Below are positions 10,943 to 25,210 of a stretch of DNA of 64,000 nucleotides, piece after piece. The notes under the pieces are model-generated. The model was not told the origin of the DNA and searched no databases. It was given only the letters and a program-made list of their open reading frames with translations. Position 1 is the stretch's first letter. Each line of letters opens with the position of its first letter. The stretch comes from Aphelocoma coerulescens (Eukaryota; Chordata; Aves; Passeriformes; Corvidae): the NCBI RefSeq assembly GCF_041296385.1, contig NC_091017.1, positions 54,248,214 to 54,312,213 of the forward strand, written 5' to 3'. A program made the translations under genes and the position numbers.

Positions 10943-12469
10943 AAGCCAGGACAAAGCACAGTAAAAATTACAGTCCTCTGTCTTTATTTTCACTTTTCAG
11001 CTCAGATAAATATATGAAGCAAATATTAAGATTTTTTGGTCAATTTGATTTGAGCTCTATGTGCAATGGAACACATTCACTGGAACGATTATAGAAAGAT
11101 GTACAGTTCAGCAGAATAATAAATATTAAAGTATTTATGGGACAGCAAGCCAGAAGCAAGAAACATTAATTTTCAAGTGATCATTTACATGTCAAAATAT
11201 GATGGATGGATGCACACATTTCCTGAATTTCAAAAACCATTTGTCATAATGAGGGTAAATTAAAGGTACCTGTCACTAGCTGCATTTACTAATACTGAAG
11301 CCAGCCATATAAATTGTAAATTTAAATATTTACAGATTATGACTAAAAAGGTGAAAACAAAATATAAGCATGAATTTCTTGTCTGGTTCCCAAATATCTT
11401 GTTTCAGCTACACTTGAATGCAGTGTTGAATGTCCTATCAGTAATCATTTAAGACATAATGTGATTGTCAGAAATGCAAATCAGTCAGTGTTATGTGTTA
11501 TTTCCTGGCAGTTGTGTTCAATAGGAACAAATATGCTCCTTAATTGACATGATGTCATAGACTGAGTTTTAACAGGAATTGTGTTTTCCCATAAAGTGAA
11601 AAGATTGTGAAATTAAGCACCCAGTCAGGGATCTGAGTCATCTGCTAAATTTCTGTTAAATGTGACAGTCACACAGGGTGAAATAGCACACCCTAATACA
11701 GTGAATAATATAAAAGGTAAAGAAGCATTTCCCTGATAGTGAAATATGAGCTGATAAAATGCAACTAGGGTTTCGTAGCGTAAGGTACGTATGCGTGCAG
11801 AAGGCCAAACAGCTCTGTAATCAGTGGTATCTGTGAAACACAGCAGAGAGTGCACCACTTGCTACTCAAGCATCAGTGCACCTCATCTGCAAAAAATCTT
11901 TGGTAGCATTGTGAGATTGTGGAAATGCAGAAATAAGAACAAAGCAATATTCAATAGCTGTAGGAAAAAAAAAAAAGTATTATTTCTTTATTTCATTGGT
12001 GAGGATTTCCATCACAGAACAGATTTCTATTCTCTGTAAGTAGTTACTGTGCAAATGAAATAGCTGTGACAAAAGCCTTGCTTGTCACTGGGAAGCTCTG
12101 CTGCCAGCAGATGCTAAAAGGGAATTACTACCTAAAAGATAAGGTTGGCAGAAATTTTTCCATCTGTAAAATACATTCTCCAAGCCAAATTCAAAGACTA
12201 TATTACACAGTAATGACCTGAATTATAAGGACACAGTTTACCCTGAAAAAAACCTAAAATCCTAAACTAAACACATTACTAGACAGATCACTAACATACA
12301 TCTTCTAAATAAATGTCTATATGGCAGTGTGAGCTGCCTGAACAGACACCTGAATTAACTAACCTGGTCTGCCTGTTTTTGAACTAGAGTAGCCACTCAG
12401 TTTTCCTCAGGCTATTTGAGTTTGACACACCCTTGTTGTTCTTGGGAGGACAAAAACTAGCAAATCCTT
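10943..12469. other. Non-coding, AT-rich
   Basis: No exon, RNA gene or recognisable mobile element was seen. Confidence 0.5.
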
Positions 12470-12676
12470 CCTTCCTTCCTTCCTTCCTTCCTTCCTTCCT
12501 TCCTTCCTTCCTTCCTTCCTTCCTTCCTTCCTTCCTTCCTTCCTTCCTTCCTTCCGAATTCCTTCCGAATTCCTTCCGAATTCCTTCCGAATTCCTTCCG
12601 AATTCCTTCCTTCCGAATTCCTTCCTCCCTTCCTCCCTTCCTCCCTTCCTCCCCTCCTCCCCTCCTCCCCTCCTCC
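12470..12676. repeat. (TTCC)n microsatellite grading into an 11-bp repeat and (TCCTCCC/CCCTCCT)n
   Basis: About 85 bp of pure TTCC repeat is followed by an 11-bp unit CCGAATTCCTT repeated to about 12620. Then come TTCCTCCC and CCCCTCCT repeats to 12676. One strand is almost all pyrimidine. Long Ser/Leu/Pro or Gly/Arg/Lys frames over it are artefacts of the repeat. Confidence 0.97.
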
Positions 12677-13554
12677 CCTTTTTTTCTGTCATCAAGATGT
12701 GCAACACGCTTGCCATTGTATCTGCTCTACACCTTTCTTAACCAAAGTTATGATGGACAAAGGGGCAGCAGTGACTGGAGTTAATATTTTGCCTCTTAGG
12801 ACAAATTTCCATTTTAGAGCCTTTCCTTGACACTGACTTGTCAGATTGCTGCAATATATCAAGTTCTAATACAATTGTGCTTGAAAACTTTTGTTTTTTG
12901 GCACTTCATGATGCTGATGGCCAGATATTTCTGTTGTAGCCAAGCTGACAAAAGTAGCAGACAAATATATACTTCTTGTCTTAATAATAAAGCAGAAACA
13001 GTAATTAGCATCTTCCTGTCTAATCTTCAAAAGTCACAGCAGAAACTGAGATAGCAGTTTTAGTCTGTGAAAGAAGGCATCTGAGATTATTGATGTATGT
13101 GTAATAAAAAGAAAATTTGAATTTTTCCTCGTTTCTATAAATAATGACAAACTGCATGTTTCTAGGCCATAGCCTACAAAGGAAGAAGAGTATATAGTGA
13201 AATACATAACAGAATAATTGTTATTTTTCTTTCTATTGGAAACTTTTTTAATTTAAGACATGTATCTTCTATATTCTACTTACCAGAAAGACAATATTTT
13301 AGAATTATATTCTGTTTACTTCCTTGGGCTCATAATTTGAACATATTTTTAATAAGCAGTGATTAAGAAAGTTTCTTCCCCTTCTTATCCCCTATATTCT
13401 TAGTATACAGAGCTTTGCATGTGTTTACCAGTCTAATGGAAAATTGCCTATTTTAAGATTTTCTTGGAAGGCTTAATGAATATTGGATGGGTTCCTATTA
13501 GCTTGATTTGTGTTTACAAAATAGTTTGAACATATTTAATAGGTTCATCCGTGT
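12677..13554. other. Non-coding, AT-rich
   Basis: Nothing recognised. Confidence 0.5.
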
Positions 13555-14235
13555 TGATACAAGATTGGGGATGAACAGTTTGAGAGCAGCCCTGCTGAGA
13601 AGGACTTGGGAGTGCTGGTGGGTGAGAGGCTGGACATGACCCAGCCATGTGCACTCACAGCCCAGAAAGCCAAACGTGTCCTGGGCTGCATCCAGAGCAC
13701 CGTGGGCAGCAGGGGAGGGAGGGGATTCTGCCCCTCTGCTCTGCTCTGGTGAGACCCCACCTGCAGTGCTGCATCCAGCTCTGGGGTCCCAGCACAGGAA
13801 GGACATAGGTCTGTTGGAACTGGTCCAGAGAAAGGCCATGAAGATGATCAAAGGGCCGGAGCATCTTTCCTGTGAGGAAAGGCTGAGAGAGTTGGGGTTC
13901 AGCTTGGAGAAGAGAAGGCTCTGGGGAGACCTCAGTGTGGCCTTTCAGTACTTGAATGGGGTCTTAAACAAAGATGGGGAAAAACTTTTTATCAGGGTAA
14001 TGATGTTAAATTCAAAGAGGGCCAACACAGATCAGAAGTTTTTGACAGTGAAGGTGGTGAAATACTGGAACAGCTCAGCCAGAGAGATGGTAGATGCCCC
14101 ATCCTTGGAAACATTCAAGGTCAGGTTCAACAAGGCTCTGAGCAACCAGATCTTGTAGATGTCACTGCTCATTGTAGGAAGGTTCAAGTAGATGACCTCT
14201 AAAGGTCCCTTCCAACCCAAACTATTCTATGATTT
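13555..14235 (+). mobile_element. CR1 LINE, 3' end with remnant of ORF2 C-terminus
   Basis: The segment carries the final part of the CR1 reverse-transcriptase ORF2. Near 13810-14158 one frame still reads LVQRKAMKMIKGPEHLSCEE, then RLRELGFSLEKRRLWGDL and ends near SLETFKVRFNKALSN, the typical CR1 C-terminus. Earlier parts are in other frames, so it is broken. It ends AAAGGTCCCTTCCAACCC then TTCTATGATT, the standard CR1 tail. It is strongly 5' truncated. Confidence 0.9.
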
Positions 14236-15559
14236 CATTACTTTAACAAACTACACATTGAGAAAAATGTTTTTTTTTTATTTCTAATGAAATAGCTTTT
14301 TCATAGAAATGCAGCATTTTAAAATGTGTTTTCACCCTTCTATTAACCAGTTAGTTTTATTGAGAATGTTTTAAATCTTAGAGGATACTTCATAAGGAAT
14401 ATATTATAGCATTCTGAATAGAAAAAGCATAAAGTTAATGAAGTAAATTGAACTCATCCAAAGTTGATTCTAGGCATTTCAAAATATTCGAGAAGCATCA
14501 TGTGTATCTGGACAGAAGGAAAAAAAAGTCCTTCATGTTTCACCTGCACATAGTAAGAGTTTCTAGTACTTTCTGGTTTTAATTCTTCTTTGCACTATAA
14601 TACAATTATTAGTAAAAAAATAAAGAGTCTTGATTTAGAAGGCTCTTAGTGATACAGAATACTTTACATTGGATGATTACTCTAACAGCTGCCTAGTTTT
14701 AAATCTTTATAAAAGTGGAATGATATCTATTCTAAATTACTCAATTGCCTGTTGCCAGGACTGAAAATCATCAGGAAAGATTCCCTCTTGTAGAAGTTCT
14801 TGCCTGATTATTAGCCTCCCCTTCAGCTCTTCTTTGTAAATCAGTCTAAGTTCCCTAAGGTTTTGATTGAAGGAATTACATTTCTTTTATTGTTTTCCTT
14901 TATTTCCCAGTTAATCGATTTTCCTATCCCAGTTGCATTGTCTACACTAATGGTGTTTTAATGAGAAAAGGCTAGTAGCATAGCTTTCCCTTTCTCATTA
15001 TTGAACTATTTATGTGTTCAAGGGTAATTGTGTTGCCACAAAATTTCTGAAGCTGATGCTGCTGCCATAGAAGTGGAAACCACCTTCTTTGTACCTAGGT
15101 GGCTAACTACATTTAGCCCCATCACAAATGCCAGGTTTGATAATGCCCACCCTACAGTGCAATTCAGATTGCTTTGTATCAGTGACTTGTACTTCTCATT
15201 ATCTAAATAATCCTCAATCTTTGTGTTATTTTAAATTGTATTAGAAATTACTTTCTTAGAGATAATAAACAGAATTGTTAAAATGTTTTTAAGCAAGGAA
15301 AAGCTCTCCTAGACTTCCACTAGACACACAAGTACATGATGATCATTTCCTCTCACCAAACCTTTGAGACCTAGCAAGTACACCAATCCATTTGATGTTC
15401 AAAGTTTTATTGCAATTTTATAATAAAAAATAGCATGTTATTAAAGTCACATACCAAATAGAAATCTACATATTTTGTATTGAGTGTGTTATTTACCACC
15501 ACTGTCAACTTAACTTGTAACCTTATTTTAAATAAGAAATCAAATTATTTTGATGCAGT

Positions 15560-15850
15560 ATATTTTTCACAAATCCAAGTTGACTGGCATTAATTATGTT
15601 ATCCTTCTTTAATTTTTAATTATAGTCCCATAGCATCCATTCCATTATTTTGCATATGATTGGCATCTAGCTGACAGGTCTATAATTGCCCTCTTTAAAA
15701 ACTGAAACACATTTCCTCTCTGTCACTGTTCTTGAACTGACAGTGTTTCAAGAATTGCTGGAAAGCCATGTTAATGGTTCACAGAGCTTGTCAGGGAGCA
15801 GTATTAAAAGTTTTCTATGCAAATTACCTGGATACAGCTGTCTTAAAATC
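15560..15850 (-). mobile_element. Ancient CR1-like fragment (minus)
   Basis: The order of phrases resembles the reverse strand of CR1 ORF2 copies: CCATTCCATTATTTTGC, then AGCTGACAGGTCTATAATTG, then CTTGTCAGGGAGC. Strongly decayed; extent and family are uncertain. Confidence 0.4.
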
Positions 15851-18800
15851 GAACCTCACAATATTTTCTGGTACTGCTATTAGAATGTAACAAATTTAAC
15901 TCTCCTTATTGTGTGACATACATATATAAAGATTGCTGGATAGGATTTTGACAGAAAGGAAGTGTTCTCTGTAACAAATACTATTTTTAATCTAAAAAGT
16001 GCATTAACTAATGCATAAATACAATTGGAGGATTTTTCTCCTCAGGAATGGATTTTGTTCCCTGAAAATATTTGAGTCAGCAATGAATCATCTCAAATTT
16101 CCTAAAGAACTCTCTTACCAAGAATCTGTAGTTCTCATCTCCTTATTTACGGTAATTATTACCACCTTTCACCTTTCATTTCTTGATTCTCTTCTTCCCT
16201 TCTAAGGTTAATGGTTTGTTGAACCAATGTGGCCTCTGTCTTTGCTGACTGCCCTGTGGCTCTTTGGGCACTAGCTATTGCCAGTGTTCTGGACTCCAGT
16301 CAGAGCTCTGTATCCTAGGCCCATACTTTTGTTCTTTTCTTTTTAACAGGTGTTAAAGGCATAGTACCCTATAAGTTGCCTTGTTTTAAAATGTTAACAG
16401 TTGTCTTATTCTCTCAAAAACAAATCAAATTTATGAAATTGCTGTGTCAAGGCAGCCCAGCCTTAGCCGTTCTTCAAGGAATCCCAGTTGTAGGATGCTA
16501 CTCTGCATTTTTTTTTGTTCATTTCCCCATCCTTTCCAAAAGGATATAAAAATACTTTTTGTTTCCCCAAAAGCCTTACTGTTTTTCCTCCAGTGAAACA
16601 TAAGTGGTATTGACAGAGACAGAATTAATGAACCCAGATTCACCATGTGGACCACTCGTAATTGAGTCATGCTGAAGAATATATAGTTTGATCTAGTTTG
16701 AAGGAGATCTATTTTGATTAACTTTGTAGTTCTGTCTTCTGTGAGTGTAAGTAGATGAAGGTCAGCAAAGTACTTTTCATTAACATCTTAAAATGCCTCA
16801 TGAAAACAGTGTCTCTACACCTTTTTTTGTTTTTAAAAAGCCATTAATAGCTGTAAGGCCATGAGTTACATAAACGGCAGGTATGGTGAAAGAAAACTAG
16901 TTACAAATCCTAGCAGGCGCATGAGTGATTGTGACACTGTTATGGTTTAGGAGGTCTTGACTGGGTAAATGACAAAACAGTTAATTGAATATTACTTACC
17001 TTGTATTTTCTTCCTTCTGTGTGATACTGACCAAAGTTTTGTAGCTTATTTAGTATAGGACCATTTCTGCTCTTGCCCTTTGTAAAATCTGTTCTGTTTC
17101 AGTTAATGATGTGCTCTTTCTATAGTTCAGCCATTATTTATCTGAATTCATGTTCAATAGGAATACTGCAAGAGACATTCTGTAATTAGGCATGAGTAAA
17201 CAGAGTTAGGAAAGGCAACTGATTGGCTTGTTACTATAAAAGATTGACTTTCTGTGCATGGATACCTGGTTTGTAGAACATAAAATGTGCCTTGGTCTAT
17301 CACAAGTGGTTTTTTAACCATTTAATAAATATGCTGCTTGAGCTTTTAAAAAAAATAAAAACCTTTTTAAGAATGGGGCTCATAAACATTAAAAAATGCT
17401 CTCTATCTTTTTCATAGTTCACATATTTTACTTACCGTCCACCAAGGTGGAGAAAATGTATAACTTTTTTAGACTGCTTGCAATTGACCTGACTTTTCCC
17501 AAATTAGTGGCTCTGATTCTGCTTTTTCATGGGAACTTTCAAAAAACTTAAGCCAGTGTGAGCTAACTTGAACAAAATTCAGTTCTTTGTATGAAACCTA
17601 TTTTACATCTATATCATCACAATAGACTTCCTGAATTGGAAGTGATTCAATGATTAATAGAAAGCAGCCGAAAAAGAAAATTAGTTAAGCAAACAATCAA
17701 AACAATGCTGTACGTATGAAAAGACAAAGAACTCTGTTAAAAAATACAGCTTCAGTCAGACAGAGAGGATAAGTCACTGAAGCAGCAATATCTTTCAGCA
17801 ACCACCAGTACATGAGAATAAGTACCTACTAGTTATATATGTTTTGAGCAGTACAGCACCTGCAGCATCAAAGTGAACATTATTTCCACATTTTTTTCTT
17901 ATTTCATTCTAAATCCGGAGAGAGGAGGGGCGTGGGATATGTGTGTCCCAAGTTTGCCTTTGATATAAAATTGCAAGTGCCTCTGTAGATGTGATGATTC
18001 TAATTACCTCTGCTTCAGTGAGAATAAAGATTGCTGCTGAACTGTATTATGCTGTATGGCATGTCTACTATATGCAGGGCCTGGAGATGCATTTTCAGAA
18101 TGCCAGAGGTCTGCTCAGTGATGTGTTGATCAATCCATTTTACCTATTCTTAAAGCTCCTTTTCCATGGCACTAAAAGAATAAAGTTATGAAGGGTGAGA
18201 GTCTATGGAGAAGATAACTCATTTGCAGTAGTATTTGTCCTTGAGATGTCATAGGAGACAGGCACTTCTCCTTAGAGGACAGGCCTAACAGCAAGAAGAG
18301 GAAGACCTAGTAATCACTCACTTTGATAGTCAGAAAAATATTAGTGCTATTAATTTAGAATGTCCATTAAAAAAAAGAAAAAATAAGATGGGATGGATTA
18401 ATGGAGAGAATTATGTCAAGTTAGAAAGCTGTCTTTTCACAGGCTACTTGATCTGATGAATACAAAAGAAAAGAAACAAAGGATGCAGCTCACTTTCAAC
18501 TTCAGCAAGGTTTTTGACAATCCCAGCTTCTTATAAGAAGTTGCAGCTACATTGTCAAAAGCAGCGATTCCCAAGCTCAGGTTTGAAAGCATGTGGGGAA
18601 TTACTCCCCATGTTTCCATGAGCTTGTGTATTTAGAGTTAATATTGACAGCAATCCTGAGAAATGTTCCTGGTCCAGCTTCACCTTCAAAAGACAATTTC
18701 TGAAGTGCTCCAGCCTGTTGAGCATTTGGCATCTTTTTGTTTTCTTTAAGACTGAGGCCTTTTAGCCTGATTTGTTTGAAGTCTGAGCAAATCCTGCTTC

Positions 18801-21708
18801 TAAGCTCTTTAAGGAAATGGGTATTTCCTTTTTTTGTTGCTGTAAATAAGTCAGTTGCTGTCTGCTGCAGTATCTAGTCCATTGGGCTTCCTTCCAAGGC
18901 AGATGTCTGCTAGCTGTCCCCATTTCAGGAGTTCCCTGTGTGCTGTAACAAAATGTCTCGTGTGCCACATGAAGCGTGATGTGCTATGGCATAATGTCAC
19001 ATCCCTATTATTCCTCACCCTAAGGTCTTTCCTCTGCTGTGGTTAAATCCATTCCATCCTCCTGCCCATCTTCTACCTGAGGTTAACCCTTTCTTTGCAT
19101 TTAGTAGTTATAAAACAATTGCATTAACTGGGAATATTTGTGGGAATGCGATACTTCAGTTGTTCTGCTTCCCTCAGTTAAGGATGTCTCAGGGACTCAG
19201 TACTTTCCCATGACAGCTTACCAAAGAAATAACATTTTCTGAAAACTAGTGTTTGGTTTGGTGCAGCCAGCTTCAAAAAGTTTCTGACTAAATATAGGAA
19301 CTCCAGCGTATAGGAACAATAAACTAAGAGATTTAGAAAATAAATTTTCCAAAATGTTAAAAGAATGAGTTTAAATTTTCTAGTTTCCTAGAAAAAGGAA
19401 ACCTACCAGCCTGTGACTGGCATGGCCTGTGTACTTAGCAGTGTATCTGCCTTTGCAGAACCCATGTCAATGGGCTTGCATAGGGCAAAAGTCATGTTTC
19501 ATCATCAACTTCCACCATCTCAGCTGCCCTCACAACTATATCATAATTCTCAGGACTTTAGTGGACTGGGAACTGCTAGGTTTTTCTCTCAAGAAAGCAT
19601 TGGTCACATCTGGCAGCCCAGTGCATGCTTTGCAATACATTGTGCAGGGGTAGCAGGAAGTGCAGATTGTTGGGAACACCAGCCTTTCTTAAAGTCAAAA
19701 AAATCAAAGAGGGTATATACAGCTTAATAAGGCTAATTTCATTATCCATAAAAAAAAGTGGCCTCACTTTAATTTCTATGTACATATAATAGAAAAAGAC
19801 CTTGCAAAACTCGTCAGACCTGACTAACCTCTATCTTTCCATTGATTAAATGTATACTTTAGGATAACTTACAACTGTAGCTGAAAACAGTAAGAACATA
19901 AGAAATACCTTTTTGGGTGAGATGAATGCTTTGCCCAGAACAGTATTTTTCCTTCAGCAGCCATAGCAGGAGGTGCTACTTACTGGGAACATACAGGCTT
20001 GGCCAAGGCCTCCAGTGCATTCCCCTTGACCTCAATCATGTCACTCCTTTCCTTTTTCCAGTGTGAGGAATTCCAGCCTCCATCCTTTTCATCATTTTTC
20101 TTGACCTTCGTTATATCCTCTTTAACTACACTGGCTTGCCATTTCTTCTTAAGATCTTAGTTTTGGAAATAGAAAATATAATTTAGCACTTTTTTGTTTA
20201 AAAATGAGGTCCCAATGACTGGGACAGTCCTGAGGATGACAACAGAATTAATTTAGGCATGTGAACCATGTCTGGAGGAACATAATCCACGTACATTGCT
20301 GTGATTCAGTTCCCTCCAGACATAGATCAGGCCAAGGCCATTAATCCCAATTTTAATTGCTTTTCTCTCTCATTAAGTTGACTGTGTTAGAAAGCTAGAT
20401 CCATCCAGCTGTAGAGAAGGGACAATTAAAATATTTTTAATGGTTATTGCCTGAAAAGAGTTGCAAGTAAAGAAAATATTTCTCAGCAGAAGAGACAGTA
20501 TTGCTCATATTGGACATATGTATCAAAGGTATTCCAAAAGGAAAGCTTTGAGGATTTGTTTTTGAAAACACGGTATCTTGTGAATGATAATTGTATTCCT
20601 GCTTTTTATTTTCAATGACAATAGAAGGATACACGGCTTCTGAACCATTGTGCTTATTAACTTTTTGGTCTATATAAGTTTCCTGCGAGCTAGCAGTATC
20701 TGTATTCTATGACTTGTCCAGCCCAAGAGATTAATGTCTCTGTTTGAAAATTACATTATGTATTTCTGGGTATTTCTTCATTCTGTATCAATAAATAATT
20801 TCTTAATAGTACAATATATGAGAGACCTTTCCTTTTTATCTTTCAGAAAGGAGTTTTAAAAGGAGTAAATTGGAATGCAGCAAACACTAGTAAATCTTGT
20901 CAGCCAACTTTTACATTTTTTCCTTTCTTAATTATCTCAGCAGAACTGGTTTTTAATTTATTTTCTCTTTATGTATCTTAAAATGTTAAAATAAAGATAA
21001 CAGTAGAGAGCAATCATTTTAATAAGCATTTTCAAAAACAATTCACCTTTTCAAATTTTGACTCTCATGTTTCTACACCTATAGTTGTAGTGTCTACTTT
21101 CTTTTATGTATTCACTGACAATCTTTTCTATGTTGAGAGGAAAAATATTACCTTGGCTCCTTGTTGGTGGAATGTCTGCTGTTGGCTTTTAGCCAGTAAA
21201 TTTCTTCTTGTTTCTGTGTCTGTATCTTACAATGGCTGCTGTGATATAGAGTAACAACACATAAAACCTGGGCTAAGGAAATGCTGTCTATGAAGTCTGA
21301 AAAATTTAAAAACATTGGGAGTGAGATCCTATTTACAAATATAATTTGAATTATATTGATCATTAATTTTCATTCTTGATCAAATACTTTTAATTTTATA
21401 AATAATATTTTTTTAGTTATTAGAAAACAGTGAGCATTTTTTCACTGAATTTGGTTCACCTTGAAAATAAAACATATGGAGAGTCTCATCCCAGATACTT
21501 AAGACTTTGCAAATTTATAAGCAGCAAGGTCTTTATATAAGGTCTTTAATCACAGTGTGGACTGTGGCACTAATCCATTGCTTGGATTACAACTGAGTGT
21601 ACACTCTGTGTCATAACAAGCCTGCACCCTGGATGACCTTGGCTGGGATGAATCCTGGGTTCACAGATCCCTTTTGCTCCATTTTGGCATCCAGCATTCT
21701 GAGAGTGT

Positions 21709-21930
21709 GTGGAATTTGCTTTTAAACAAATGTGGCTCATATATCTTTCTCCTGTTCAAATTGGGCTGGGCCCAGGAAGGGCCCTCCCGCAACAAGAGAT
21801 TTTGCTGCTCAAGCGAATAGACCCTGTACCTCTATCCCCTTCCTTCCTATTAGCCTGTGGGATATCTGTGGCACCTGCCTGTTGGGCAAGGTCAAAATAT
21901 ATTCAGCTAAATAAAAATTCATCCAGATGC
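21709..21930 (+). mobile_element. Possible decayed LTR fragment
   Basis: ACAAGAGATTTTGC at 21792-21805 also occurs in the solo LTR at 10329-10342, in a similar context after a GGGCCC-rich stretch. An AATAAA follows near 21909. The similarity is short, so this is a weak call. Confidence 0.25.
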
Positions 21931-24900
21931 CCAGTTTAACTAATAGTAAATGTTTCTCTGGTGATTTAAGTTTATTTCCAAGATTTGGATTTCTTTACTC
22001 TTCCCTTTCCTCTCCTTCTGTCAGAGCAAAATAGAAACAGACAACAAAGGCTTTTACTCTATGGTTTTCTCTTAATTTCTGTTGTATGAGATCACTACAT
22101 ATGTAAAATCATACAAAGCAGCAAATATATCCAGAGGTTGACTGCAAATTTTACAAATCACCAACACCTTTCTTCTGCTCTTCGTCTGGCTCCAAACCTG
22201 GCTATATTGTTATGTACATAATTACTCTGGCCACAGACAGGAAGCTGAAATTTTGCCTGAGAAGCCCTTTAAGGACACCAAATTCATTTATATGTTTTTC
22301 CAAAAAAGTAAAACTCACTTTATGGAGTTAACATTCCCTTTAGGCAATTTGTGATCCATAGGTTATTAACACAAAGTGCTGTAACTGCACTTTTGAAACC
22401 TTTATAACTTACACAGTTTGTATATGCTTATTCTAAAGAAATAATTAGTCGCCCCTAGGAGCTTTGTGACTTCCACAGAGAAAAAACTTTTTTCTTGGAT
22501 GTTGCCATATCTCCTCTGTTCCCAGTTCAATTTTGGAATAATCATTATGCTTATGCAGAATACAGCATTGCAGTTTTGTTACTTCAGGAGGCTCTTGAAA
22601 AGCAGACATTATGCAACCATTTCTCAAATGTTGAATATCTTGATTGTGATTGTTTAAATAAATAGTTAAGTTATTAAGGTTGCCTAAAATCCCTTTTCAG
22701 TTGTTTACCACTGATGATACCTACTTCCTCCATAAAACCCTTCACATTCTATTGAGCAAAAGCCCTACAACAACAACCAACTAAAAAATTGCATTTTCTA
22801 TATATTGACTAGTGGTTCAGTATTCCTGAAAATTTATTTACTGCAAGGATAAGCCAATATAATTAGATACCTACACTTCAAACAAGTGTACCTCAAGAAA
22901 CAAGTTTTCTATTCTTCATCCTTAATTGTAATTTTTTTCAAATTGAGGTCTCATGGAGTGTAAATATATATGGTACTTTATATGCCTCTGTATTTTGATT
23001 CTCCAGAAGAAAAGGAAGATTTGAAAGAAACTGCACTTGTGTGACACAACAAAAAGGAGACAAGAAAAAAAAAGAAAAAGAAATAAATTAAGGTTTATTT
23101 ATTGCTATCTTTTCTATGACATAGGAACCTTTATTTCTTAAATACAAAATAGTGCTGCACCATGCTCCTTATCTACCTGTTTTGGCATTCTCCACAACAA
23201 TTTTGAATATGTTGGGTAATTTTGAATATGTTGAACAGAGAAGCAGAGCTGTTAATGCTAATTAAGTTTCTACAAATTTCATGAAAACAGGCAACTACTA
23301 GGAGGTAAGAAATCATGTTAGTACCTACACTGAGCAAAAAATGAAAACATCACTCATGGTTATTAGATACCAAAGAATCAACCTGAGAACCAGCTATTTG
23401 TGATTCATATATCAAAAAAAGCTTCACCTGAAGGAGGTTTTTTGTTTGTTTTTTTCTGGTTTCATTGGTTGGTTGGTTGGTTTAGTTTGTTTTTTGTTTG
23501 ATATAATGATGCTCTCTGTTTTACTGTCTTTTCCTAATAATGCGTAGCTGCAGAATTGTGTGTTTGACTTCTAATGAGTACTGATAAGTACAACCATTCA
23601 TACAGGAAGCCATAACTTCTCACTTGTTTGTTCAAGTCTAACAAACTCATTCACCATAAAAAAGAAAACACTAATAAGCTCTAAATTTCACTCTTTTTTT
23701 CATTTTTATTTGCATCTTACCCACCTACCCTCTGAAGACCGGTTACAGAAGAGAATTCGGGTCTTACAATAGATGTGTCTGAGACATAAAATTCATTTAG
23801 CAGCCACTTTATATAATGTAAGTAATTAATTTGGTAAAAAAAAAAACCCTATTTCATAGTAAATGGTATATTTCTTTGCAATTAAATTTTTCTCTCTTCT
23901 TTAGGACCACATTTTAATAATGTCCACTTACAAAGTTATTAATGGGGCCTGTAAATGTAAGTAGTTAAGATTAAAGCTTGCTGAATTAATCCTTAATGTG
24001 ATTAATTTTTACATTTCAAAAAACTATAGAATAACTGACTAATTATTATAATGGATTTGCCATACTCGTCAGTTTGAGTAATAAATGTAGGGTTACATAG
24101 CTGAATCTAAAGCCAGAGTTCTTTTCTATCAGTTCTTTTATATTCAGTAGTCTTTTCTATCTTTTCCCATTTAATCTCATTTAGTGCTATTTTTTTTTCC
24201 AAAAGAATGTTCACCTGAAAGTTTCAAAAAGTTTAAGTATCATCCCATTTAATACAAAAAAATAGCAGAAAATGAAAAAGTAATCTTATGAAAACTGATG
24301 ACATTTCATTTTTTCCCTCATCTATTTTCCTTCTCAGGAAAGATGGGAAAAAAGTAGGTAAATGCAAGCCTAGGAGTTAGCTTCAAGGAAAAGTTTTGAA
24401 TTTCTTGTAAAAATTCTCACATTTTTCATTACTTGTCTTCATCTTTTTTGTATTCACCAGCTTCAATTCTCATTTTCATTCTGAGGATTAGATCTCATCC
24501 GAACTATCTTCCCCATATATCACTAGCATCCTCTGTACCTGCCATTCAAAGAAAGTAAGGTTGTATTCCAACTCTGTTCTAAAGCCTTCAAGGGAAATAA
24601 TTTCTTTTTCCTTTAAGTCATGCATCTGTGACAGCCTTGTCTAGGTGGTCTCTCAGTGATGGACTGAACATCAGGTGCCTTTAACGTACCTGTAGTGTCT
24701 GCTAGATTGCAAAGCTTCTGCCCTGTAAGGCATCAGTGGAAATCCCCCCCTCTTTCACAATTACATTCCAGACACAGCAGATAGCACTTATTTAATCAGT
24801 ACAATGACTGTCACATTAAGCAGTGAAGGTTATATATTTATTGAACCAAAATAAAGTAAAAGGCCTTGTATAAATATGGGTCATCGGTGGTTACCTTTCC

Positions 24901-24939
24901 CACCTACAAATCTTGTTAGGAAATAAATTAGTTTGAAAT

Positions 24940-25210
24940 GAGCTAGTTTCCAAAAGCCCATGTTGATTGGATTCATCAATGCAGGTAGTTATTATCTGAG
25001 CCCATAATTTGCTAGGATCAATCTCATGGGGACAGGCCAATAATTACTTGAGGCATCTTACTTAACCTTTTACAAGATAGCATATTTACTTCGTTTTGAT
25101 CTTCCCAAACTTTCCTGTTGTTTTGTTACTCAACAGCATAGAAAGTTTTTAACCATTTGTTCTAAAACTTTTAGATGCAGAATTTCAAAATGGTGATTTT
25201 AGCATTTGTA
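24940..25210 (-). mobile_element. Ancient CR1-like fragment (minus)
   Basis: CCCATGTTGATTGGATTCAT, CTAGGATCAATCTCATGGGG and ACAGGCCAATAATTACTTG appear in the order expected of the reverse complement of CR1 ORF2. It is old and interrupted. Confidence 0.4.

Noticed and set aside
12384..12741. Open frames of about 100 codons on both strands
   Set aside because: They are direct translations of the TTCC microsatellite.
13649..14158. 169-codon open frame
   Set aside because: It is the decayed C-terminus of CR1 ORF2 read through a frame change, with no separate promoter or gene context.
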